Shown in pieces: positions 57,282 through 64,000 of a stretch of DNA of 64,000 bases. Where the stretch lies: the NCBI GenBank assembly GCA_001642415.1, contig LTDK01000146.1, forward strand, positions 1 to 64,000, written 5' to 3'. The DNA comes from Nematocida ironsii (lineage: Eukaryota; Microsporidia). Made by a program: the position numbers and the translations under genes. How positions within the stretch are numbered: the first letter of the stretch is position 1; each line of letters starts with the position of its first letter. Below the pieces are notes generated by a model. The model ran no database searches. It was not told where the DNA came from and saw only the letters and a program-made list of their open reading frames with translations.

Positions 57282-58196
57282 TCAAGGAATCTCCATAAAA
57301 GTGCATTTTCGGTTAAGAACATACGCCATGTCTGCAGAGATAAATGGCACTTTTTCTTTTGTGTACTTCTGCATTTTCACAAACATTGAAGATATTTTTG
57401 ATTTGATCTTCACTTGCTTGGTTTTCTGCTGTGGCGGTTTAGTTCGGAAAAGACAGTTCCAATCAGAATTGCATGAGCAGGAGTCTACCAGGTCTTCTCC
57501 TTCCACATTTAGTTCAGATGATACCCAGTTCTCACCCAAATGCGAGGAATAGCTATTTCCTATAAACAGCTCTTGCGCAGCATCGATTCTTGAAATAGCA
57601 TAAAGCCGAGCTCTAATAGAGGTCACAATAAATGGATTTTTCTTTAGAGGCGGGTGCCCCTTCCACCCATCTTCGCATACTTCTAAAGATATTCCCACAT
57701 TTGGCCTGCACGATCTGCGGATAAACCGCACTAAATTTCCGCTTTTTCGGGAGTCAAGCACCAACCCATTCTCTCTAAATATAAAGCATCTGCTTGGGCT
57801 CTTTACTTTTTTCTGCTTTTCTGTGCCTACCATGTTTATATTGCTTACTGCCCCACCAATAAACCCAATAATTTCGTTTGGGCTGTACTCTTTTTTAGAA
57901 AATAGCCCATAGTACGCGGCCCCGCTTCGTATAAACCCCCGTCTTTTGATTTTTCTCAAAATTAAGGAATCCTCTACCAGTTCTCCCGTATTAAGTTTTA
58001 GATTGCTTTGCCACTCTCCCCCCCTGTTAAACACAATATCATTTGTGTAGACGTAGTCAAAACCTTCTTCAATGCATTTATCACAGTACTTTTTAGTAGA
58101 TTGCTGATATAGTTCTTCCGTTGTAATTATTCTCTCTTTTTGATTGTTAAAGCAATTTTCATCGTAGCAGTGCTGTAGCCCAACCCGAAGGAGCAT
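57282..58196 (-). CDS. SET-domain protein of the SET3/MLL5 group
   Basis: A 304-residue protein with a SET domain at about 85-215. Seen: GNLVRFIRRSCRPNVGISLEV, closely matching GNEARFIRRSCTPNAEV of yeast SET3 and MLL5/SETD5, the first part GLFSKKEYSPNEIIGFIGG, and the AQELFIGNSY end (in place of the E-L-T-x-D-Y catalytic end). As in SET3 and MLL5, the last block lacks the catalytic Tyr context, so lysine methyltransferase activity is doubtful; SET3 works as the scaffold of a histone deacetylase complex. A PHD finger, found in SET3, is not visible; the N-terminus has some Cys (CYDENC, YCDKC) that could be a remnant. Confidence 0.78.
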   Translation of the reverse strand: MLLRVGLQHCYDENCFNNQKERIITTEELYQQSTKKYCDKCIEEGFDYVYTNDIVFNRGGEWQSNLKLNTGELVEDSLILRKIKRRGFIRSGAAYYGLFSKKEYSPNEIIGFIGGAVSNINMVGTEKQKKVKSPSRCFIFRENGLVLDSRKSGNLVRFIRRSCRPNVGISLEVCEDGWKGHPPLKKNPFIVTSIRARLYAISRIDAAQELFIGNSYSSHLGENWVSSELNVEGEDLVDSCSCNSDWNCLFRTKPPQQKTKQVKIKSKISSMFVKMQKYTKEKVPFISADMAYVLNRKCTFMEIP

Positions 58197-58230
58197 TTAT
58201 AATTTTGTATAAAGAAAATTAAATCCCCAA
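58197..58230. promoter_or_regulatory. Shared 34-base divergent promoter
   Basis: Start codons of the SET-domain gene (minus) and the TRAPP-like gene (plus) face away from each other, separated by a mostly A/T tract with a tgtataaag-like box. Confidence 0.4.
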
Positions 58231-58611
58231 ATGAAAACCAGTGTTTATTGGCTACTTCTGACAATTCTAGAAGAAATTGAAACAGAAAAGAAGAACCCAT
58301 TTGGATTCGGCATGATTTTAGGCACAAAGCTGGCAGAAGAACTTGCGCTGAACGAACTTCCAGAAGATACGCTCTATCTGGCAGAATATGCAATCGATGC
58401 ATTCAATGCTTATTTTGAGTGCACTTTAGACCGATTCCATGAAAACAATGAACTACATGTGTTTGTTAAAGAAGAGAGTATAAAGAATGTATCCAAAGAG
58501 ATTATGGAGCTAGTTGCAGGAACGGTCACTGCAATTGTAGAAAGGATTCAGAACAAGCGGATAAGAATTAAAACATACCCAGCAAATTGCCAGATGATAA
58601 TTAGCAGATAG
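58231..58611 (+). CDS. TRAPP complex subunit, BET3/TRS33-like
   Basis: A 126-residue protein of the Bet3-type TRAPP fold. TRAPP is a Rab (Ypt1) exchange factor for ER-Golgi traffic. Seen: an N-terminal helix, FGFGMILGTKLAEELALNE (family: GxxxGxRLxERL), and a C-terminal ELVAGTVTAIVERI...IRIKTYPANCQMIIS block (family: FTCGLLRGALYTLGIESVVTAS...CKFQVVI). The order fits TRS33/TRAPPC6 better than BET3 or TRS31, but the choice is uncertain. It is shorter than the usual 150-170 residues. Confidence 0.55.
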   Translation: MKTSVYWLLLTILEEIETEKKNPFGFGMILGTKLAEELALNELPEDTLYLAEYAIDAFNAYFECTLDRFHENNELHVFVKEESIKNVSKEIMELVAGTVTAIVERIQNKRIRIKTYPANCQMIISR

Positions 58612-58926
58612 CATGGGTAAGAAATGTGATGTTTTATTAGTCTGTGACATACAAATGTATAAACAGTTGGATGAATCTGGCAAAGAACGCATTTCACGCA
58701 TATATATATCGTACACTTAAAATGAGTCAATTATATACCCCTTTATTTGTATTTAATATGTTTTACTATATTGTGTAGTATGGGGTATACTCTTCTGGTT
58801 ATAAATATACCTTCAGATTTTTGTGTCCACTTCTTTTTAAATCCGTGCTTTAAATACAGACAAACGGTCTCACCAAAATTATTATTTTTTCTATTTAAAT
58901 TTTATTTTTGCTTCCCTTGTTAATAC
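58612..58926. other. Intergenic region
   Basis: AT-rich leader upstream of ribosomal protein S27; a T/A-rich tract precedes the ATG. No other feature. Confidence 0.5.
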
Positions 58927-59175
58927 ATGGAGTCATTAAAATACCCGTCACCAGAAACCATTCTGAGAACATGCAAGAAGAAGAGATTAATACCAACGCC
59001 AAACTCATATTATATGGATGTAAAGTGTAGCGAGTGCGAAAAGAAAGTTGTAATCTTCTCACATTCACAAACTGTTATATCATGCCACGCATGCAGCACA
59101 ATTCTTGCTAAGCCATCTGGAGGAAAGGTAAAATTAACGCATGGATGCAAGTTCAAGGTAAAGCCATCCTACTAA
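58927..59175 (+). CDS. RPS27: 40S ribosomal protein S27 (eS27)
   Basis: An 82-residue zinc-finger ribosomal protein. Seen: the four metal-binding cysteines in VKCSECEKKVVIFSHSQTVISCHACSTIL (CxxC...CxxC; eS27: [29 protein letters not shown]) and the closing LAKPSGGKVKLTHGCKFK (eS27: LCQPTGGKARLTEGCSFR). Full family length. Intronless. The convergent STAG-like gene ends 33 bases past its stop. Confidence 0.97.
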   Translation: MESLKYPSPETILRTCKKKRLIPTPNSYYMDVKCSECEKKVVIFSHSQTVISCHACSTILAKPSGGKVKLTHGCKFKVKPSY

Positions 59176-59208
59176 ACAATAAAACGTAGAACTATTTCTG
59201 CTTTATTC

Positions 59209-61485
59209 CTATTTATTATCATCTATTTTAGACATTCCTTCTATAATATTCGTGTCCAAATTAGTTGATATAGAGTGCTCAGTGACAGAGGAAAGATCTA
59301 TTTCAGTCGCTGGGGGCTCTTTCAATGTGCAGTCAAGCAGCTTCTCATACTTTCGCGCAGTTTTATCGGAAATAATCCCGTATTTCTTCGCTGTTTCGGT
59401 ATCTGCTGGCCTAATGTACACATTGCATGCATACTCTTTGATGATTTGCATATTTTTTAAAGTATTGGGAGAGTTAAGCAAATATAGTATAATTGGTACT
59501 ATTGTGCTTATATTATGTTTTACTATGGGGTGTATGATTTTGTGCATGCCGTGCTTAGCATCCAGCAGTTTTATAATTCCATCAATTGAACAGGATATTT
59601 CAGTATAGTTTGAAAGAAGATACTCTCTGGAGTCTCTCACAGAATGCAGAATAGTTTCTAAGTATACAGATATTTGCGTAAACATCTCATTCCTAAGAGT
59701 CTGCATATGGGAACCTGCAGTCTCAGAAAGAATGCACAGAACGGAATAGAATTCAAGGGAAATATCAAAGTCGCTGTGCACTATTCTATGTATCTGCACA
59801 TCAGATGGAATTTGTTCGCCATTAAGTATTGTTGTCTGTTTTAGTGTATGCATGTACCAAAGTACACTATAAAATGTAACTGTGTTGGTTATAGAGTACA
59901 GCGGAAGATTTTGAGCATACTCAAATGGATTAAAATAATTAAGGAATGTTTCCAACTCTTCTTCTTTATTCGCAACTAAATAATGAAGAATTTCTCTTAT
60001 GAGGATGGTGACTGCTTGTAATAACTGTGCGTTATTCTTATTTTCATCTGCACTTTTACCCTTTGTTGATTTACCCCCATCGTTTTGTGAAATACTGTTT
60101 TCATTCTCTCTGAGCGCATCTGCAGTACTTATATTCTGAGAATTCTGCGCTAGATGTATTTTAGATGTGCTGATATTTTGAAAGGAAAATACTTCAGAGG
60201 GATAGTTTACACTGGCTTCTTCTCTAGCCGTTGGGATTGTCGATGGGTTTAGTGTTGAGGGCGTGCCTACATGTAAATTATTCTCTGTATTTTCCTTTTT
60301 TCCTTTTTCTTTACTCTGCAGATCTTTTAAAAGCTTGTCTAGAAAAGAAAGAATTGCATTTTTTGAGCTTCTCTCTTTTTTGAAAGTATCCATAATTGTC
60401 CGTGTAAACTCTTCAAGTGAAAGTTGGCCCTCCTCTGCATACACAAGGTATAGGGTCAGAAGAACCTTCCAGTATCCATTAGATTGCTTTTTTTGCGGCG
60501 CACTGAATATTTCCTTTATTTTCTCTAAGAACATCTTTGGGTTCTTATTATACGGAGACTCTTTTAAAACTTTAAAAACATGCAGCTTTGTCTCTTCTTC
60601 TTCTATATTATGTGCTTCTTCAGTATACTTTTCAAATATACTAAATTTACTATTTACCCCGTACTGCAGTAATGCCAAGAGGTTTACATATATGTACCCA
60701 CTCATGTTTTCTTTTCTATTATCTTCTATAAGCTGGATATATCCTGGATTAGACACCTCTTTTTCACACCTTTTATAAAATACCTTTAAAAGTGGCATAA
60801 TCTCTGGGTGAGAGAAATTGCATATCTCAAAGAGAGGGAAAACATTTACCAAATGAAGTTTTCCCAATTGCTTTAACCGAGCACAAATAGAAAGTACTAT
60901 TTTAATAAACCCAATAATAGGCCTTCTCTCTTGGAGATAGCACTCACATACTATGGCAAATGTGTTAATCAAGTACTTTACATCCCGTGCTGCAAGCATC
61001 TCAGAAAATTCACTAATATTTGCCTTAATTTGCTTGAGATAAAACAAACGAATCTGCTTGTTTTTGTTCTTTAGAAGGTCTATGATGGTTTTTGTTATTA
61101 TGTGCATATTTATATTTTTACTTTTTAGAACCTGAACATTCCTGAAAACAAATGAAATCATATACTGTCTAATACGCTTGTCCTTGTCCCGAATGCGGCC
61201 TTCTACATACGGAATTATCTCAATAATTCGCTCTGGATGTGCCTGCACTATTCTGTTATAGATAATGGTAACAATAGATGCATATATAACCCGAATACTT
61301 CTGACTTTGCTTGCACCAAGTGATTCGGTTCTACTTAACAGTTTAGTAGTTTTAATAGCTGCTAAAACATCATCTGTTAACTTTGCTGCTATTTCTGTTT
61401 GATCTGTTTTTTCGGTTATTTCCATTTTGAGCAGTTGTGATAACTCCACTAGCTCTTCATTATGGTCCTCCTTTAAGTCAAGCAT
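59209..61485 (-). CDS. Cohesin STAG/SCC3-like HEAT protein
   Basis: A 758-residue helical-repeat protein resembling the SCC3/STAG subunit of cohesin, which docks DNA onto the ring. Seen: SKVRSIRVIYASIVTIIYNRIVQ (STAG: [21 protein letters not shown]), then GRIRDKDKRIRQYMISFVFRNV (STAG: [22 protein letters not shown]) and NKQIRLFYLKQIKANI (STAG: EVRLKCLTALQGLY), in the same order and spacing. An Asn/Ser/Lys-rich low-complexity insert is at about 395-460. It is shorter than STAG (about 1150-1260 residues). A decamer copy falls inside its 5' coding part (61286-61295), which may be chance. Confidence 0.62.
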   Translation of the reverse strand: MLDLKEDHNEELVELSQLLKMEITEKTDQTEIAAKLTDDVLAAIKTTKLLSRTESLGASKVRSIRVIYASIVTIIYNRIVQAHPERIIEIIPYVEGRIRDKDKRIRQYMISFVFRNVQVLKSKNINMHIITKTIIDLLKNKNKQIRLFYLKQIKANISEFSEMLAARDVKYLINTFAIVCECYLQERRPIIGFIKIVLSICARLKQLGKLHLVNVFPLFEICNFSHPEIMPLLKVFYKRCEKEVSNPGYIQLIEDNRKENMSGYIYVNLLALLQYGVNSKFSIFEKYTEEAHNIEEEETKLHVFKVLKESPYNKNPKMFLEKIKEIFSAPQKKQSNGYWKVLLTLYLVYAEEGQLSLEEFTRTIMDTFKKERSSKNAILSFLDKLLKDLQSKEKGKKENTENNLHVGTPSTLNPSTIPTAREEASVNYPSEVFSFQNISTSKIHLAQNSQNISTADALRENENSISQNDGGKSTKGKSADENKNNAQLLQAVTILIREILHYLVANKEEELETFLNYFNPFEYAQNLPLYSITNTVTFYSVLWYMHTLKQTTILNGEQIPSDVQIHRIVHSDFDISLEFYSVLCILSETAGSHMQTLRNEMFTQISVYLETILHSVRDSREYLLSNYTEISCSIDGIIKLLDAKHGMHKIIHPIVKHNISTIVPIILYLLNSPNTLKNMQIIKEYACNVYIRPADTETAKKYGIISDKTARKYEKLLDCTLKEPPATEIDLSSVTEHSISTNLDTNIIEGMSKIDDNK
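61286..61295 (-). promoter_or_regulatory. TTCGGGTTAT motif copy within coding sequence
   Basis: Exact decamer on the minus strand inside the STAG-like gene, about 190 bases after its start. Could be coincidence of codons (S-G-Y-I); listed for completeness. Confidence 0.2.
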
Positions 61486-62732
61486 TAAAATTAAAAAAAC
61501 AAGAAATTATAATATAAAATATTATAGTCTAACTCTCTCAGATATGTTTTAGGTAGCATTGTTTCTCGTCATAAAATCAGACAAACGCGGTTATCTTCAT
61601 TGAGAAAAATAATACAGGTGAGAAGAAGTTAAATCCCCTAAAAATAACGACATGGGCATAAAAATAATTAAATAAATAAATAAAATTTCTTTAATTTTAT
61701 TTAGTGAAAGAATTTATTTAATAAATGTTTAGTTAGCTATACCTTTTTTGGCTAAACAGACTTAACAGCTGAAATGTTTTAGTGATGATGCAATCATAAT
61801 ATGCTTTAAATTACTATAAACATGGGCTATTTGGGTTTATTACACAGGCTGTGACTAAATTGGTTTTTAGTGCTGTTTAAGCAGTTTTTCTGATTTTTCT
61901 TGTATTTTGTATAGTTTGTATAGTTATGTAACTATGCATTAGTGTTTACCATACACTGTGGAAAGCTAAAATTACAAAATATTTAACTAGTTTGCTTATT
62001 TTTAAGTATTTTCTGTTTTATTAAGTTCTGAGTGTTTATAGAATAATTATACTTGTATGAATCTATTTTACCGTCTTTTGTGCCTGTATACTATTTCAAT
62101 CCATCAATTTGTGTTAAAAGATTTGTTTATTGTCATTGCACCTGTTTGAAATACATTCTGATAAATATAGAAAATAATTAAAGTGTCTATTTGTTATTAT
62201 ATCATATGAAAGGTTTTATTATTTTATAAAATGAAATAATATAAAGTCAGTGCAACAACGTATAGAAAACACAGAAAAAACCAAAAAATCAGAATAGCAG
62301 ATGGTTTGAGGCATATTTAACTATTTAATTCAAAAAGAAGCACATATATTTACATATTCACACTAGAATTATATAAAATGTTTAATTTGTAGCATAATGA
62401 AAGTGATATTATACATTTTAATAATATAGTAAAAGAATTTACACACTCCAAACCAGCAAAGAGAAAAATTTAAAGCGGCTTTGTACTAATATAAGCTTAG
62501 ATAAGCCATGCGCTAGTGTATATTTTATAATATAACCCGAAATTACTGTAAATTCAGCTGTGCAAAATCAAATTATAAAATATAAAGAGCTAAAATTATA
62601 AGCGAAGAGTATTAAGATAGGAATGCTCCGAAATTTACAGTACTTTTATTAAATTCACATTAGAACATAGGAATAGGTCAAATATATAGCAAAAATAAGA
62701 TAGCATGCAGGCTAAATATATAAATCATAGGT
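61486..62732. other. AT-rich intergenic region with a decamer copy
   Basis: 1.25 kb between the STAG-like start and the end of the acidic protein gene. Contains a decamer at 62532-62541 (minus strand). No coding frame or fold stood out. Confidence 0.5.
62532..62541 (-). promoter_or_regulatory. TTCGGGTTAT motif copy (minus strand)
   Basis: Exact decamer on the minus strand with flank taatTTCGGGTTATatta, about 1.05 kb upstream of the minus-strand STAG-like gene and about 190 bases past the end of the acidic protein gene. Confidence 0.3.
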
Positions 62733-63308
62733 TTATTTTAATGGCTTTCTGTTCTTCTTTCCTTTCTTGTCATGGACTATTTTGAATCCATCACTATCCA
62801 CATCACTTTCTTCAACTGGAACGTGCTTCTTAATAGGTGCAGATTCTTTCTTCTGTTCTGGATGGTGTACTGCTGTATATGTGAGCTGCTCTTCTTTTTC
62901 TTTTTGTCTTCTTTTTTTTGTTTTCTGCTCAACAGTTATCCAGTCTTCACCATTTGATGACTCATCTGCTGTAGGTGCTGCCTCGTCTACAACAAAGTTT
63001 CCATGCTCATCGAATCGGCCAACAACCTCTTCTTTTGTGTCCCACTCCTCGGGCTCTTCTATTTCTTCTCTTGCTTTTTCTGGTTTTGAATCCTTTGCCT
63101 TTTTCTTAGGAGACCCACTGCTTATGCAGCCTCTTTCCTTTGAAGAAGGAGGATACAAAATGTTTAACTCTTGTGGATCTGATCCAATTATATCAGACGC
63201 ATCATTAAGGTAGGCAGGAATTGTTTCTTCTAATTTGCTGATGGCCCGGTACGCTTCTACAATTAAATTTTCTTTTTGCTCCACTGCTAGCGGCTCTTCT
63301 GGTCTCAT
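62733..63308 (-). CDS. Acidic, lysine-rich protein with weak CD2BP2/LIN1 likeness
   Basis: A 191-residue soluble, highly charged protein. Seen: an N-terminal helix (EQKENLIVEAYRAISKLEETIP), a Lys/Glu-rich linker, then EEWDTKEEVVGRFDEHGNFVVDEA, which faintly resembles the FNLQEEMEEGHFDADGNYFLN segment of CD2BP2/LIN1 (a U5 snRNP-associated GYF protein), and a basic, lysine-rich tail. No GYF domain is visible. The frame extends to 63386 but the first part reads as membrane-like and the ATG at 63306-63308 begins the charged protein, so I use that. Function unknown; likely nuclear by its basic tail. Confidence 0.5.
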   Translation of the reverse strand: MRPEEPLAVEQKENLIVEAYRAISKLEETIPAYLNDASDIIGSDPQELNILYPPSSKERGCISSGSPKKKAKDSKPEKAREEIEEPEEWDTKEEVVGRFDEHGNFVVDEAAPTADESSNGEDWITVEQKTKKRRQKEKEEQLTYTAVHHPEQKKESAPIKKHVPVEESDVDSDGFKIVHDKKGKKNRKPLK

Positions 63309-63428
63309 TATAATAAACAGAAAAGAAAGTTTTACAGTAAAATAGTTTATGGCATTCCTTGATAATAATAAGAACATGCGCAGCATAGAAGGAATACTAG
63401 TCCAAGAAAAAACAGAAAAGGAATATAG

Positions 63429-64000
63429 TTAAAAAGAGGCTAGGATTTTAGGAGAAAGAGGAAACATAGACTTAATAGCACATACAATTTCAACGGGATT
63501 AAATGTAAAAAGGGTATAGTTACTTTTGCACTCAAGAATATTGGAATCAACTTCACCATTTTTAAACGTGCCGAATAGAATTATATATACAAGAAGAAGA
63601 GTAAACAAGTGGGTATAATTTTTCTGCGGCATATCAACGGAGTAGAATCCAACCTCTAAGTTAGTAAGAAGAAGTAAAAAGCCGAAAAGGGCATACCCAA
63701 GGATAAAGAGATGATCAGTGACGGGATTCAGTATGATGTAGTATAAGATGCATATGCTAATTGCCTTCACAAGGAATATGAGGAGCAGGAAAAACACTCG
63801 AATGTATCGGAAAGAGATTCCCCTCCATGTTTTACTAAGGTAATTTATATGTTCATCTTTCCTGGCAGCTAGTGCAAAGTATTTACTCTTTTTTTCATGG
63901 GTATCCGGCCTTTTGTCAACGCATACCTCAAGCTCTATTGCATTTGGAGAACCATTGTAGTTTATTAAGAGAGCAGATGGAACTTCTTGTTTATTTTCTA
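63429..64000 (-). CDS. Membrane protein, 5' end cut by the window edge
   Basis: The frame stays open from the stop at 63429 to the right edge of the window, about 189 residues visible. An internal start at 63797 would be a GTG, and the sequence before it reads as a normal protein (soluble segment with VPSALLINYNGSPNAIELEV, then HEKKSKYFALAARKDEH), so the gene is longer and begins outside. After the soluble part come about four hydrophobic spans (for example VFFLLLIFLVKAISICILYY, LFILGYALFGFLLLL, LFTLLLVYIILFG) and a short tail. Family not recognised. Confidence 0.65.
   Translation of the reverse strand, partial: ENKQEVPSALLINYNGSPNAIELEVCVDKRPDTHEKKSKYFALAARKDEHINYLSKTWRGISFRYIRVFFLLLIFLVKAISICILYYIILNPVTDHLFILGYALFGFLLLLTNLEVGFYSVDMPQKNYTHLFTLLLVYIILFGTFKNGEVDSNILECKSNYTLFTFNPVEIVCAIKSMFPLSPKILASF

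Overview
The window reads as chromosomal DNA of a microsporidian. It is AT-rich, every recognisable gene is intronless (including ribosomal protein genes), housekeeping proteins are trimmed, and many short-spaced genes sit beside lineage-only secreted and membrane proteins. An adjacent pair of candidate polar tube proteins (PTP1-like at 29032-30480 and PTP2-like at 32560-33315) strongly supports this. My best guess within the group is a Nematocida-like species, but that genus call is an inference from gene style and needs a database search.

Layout. 1-6.5 kb: UTP23-like ribosome biogenesis factor, a small serine-palmitoyltransferase subunit, LC8 dynein light chain, an eight-pass membrane protein of unknown family, a PP2A-type phosphatase and DPH3. 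6.5-11.6 kb: a large lineage-specific protein set between two dispersed repeats. 11.6-15.3 kb: ribosomal protein L9/uL6, a NAP/SET chaperone, MAF1 (the Pol III repressor), a Sas10/UTP3-type factor and a DCC1-like protein. 15.3-24.3 kb: accessory-looking stretch with a tail-anchored-like protein, a GC-rich hairpin island, a secreted gene split by a frameshift at an A10 run, a secreted leucine-rich-repeat protein and a 542-residue unknown. 24.9-28.4 kb: leucyl-tRNA synthetase and a DP-type transcription factor. 29-33.3 kb: the PTP1/PTP2-like locus with an asparagine-synthetase-like gene between. 33.9-39.7 kb: TRA2-like RNA-binding protein, HEAT-repeat protein (possibly tubulin cofactor D), several small proteins, V-ATPase c'' and an RNase P RNA. 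40.7-50.1 kb: membrane protein, class II myosin, ADA2 and a FES1-like exchange factor. 50.5-64 kb: membrane ADAM metalloprotease, a DusA-type tRNA-dihydrouridine synthase, a secreted thioredoxin-like protein, UBC9, a SET3-type SET protein, a TRAPP subunit, ribosomal protein S27, a STAG/SCC3-like cohesin subunit, an acidic protein and a membrane protein that runs off the right edge.

Two kinds of territory alternate. Conserved genes are packed, five divergent pairs being only 12-34 bases apart start to start. Lineage-specific secreted or membrane genes lie beside AT-rich gaps of 0.7-1.4 kb. Those gaps carry a recurring decamer, TTCGGGTTAT, usually upstream of and in the same orientation as such genes. 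This motif, the R1/R2 repeats, the frameshifted secreted gene and the GC-rich hairpin island are the least explained parts of the window. No tRNA, rRNA, CRISPR array or transposase gene was recognised. Several gene starts were moved inward to the first real ATG or to the homology-supported start.
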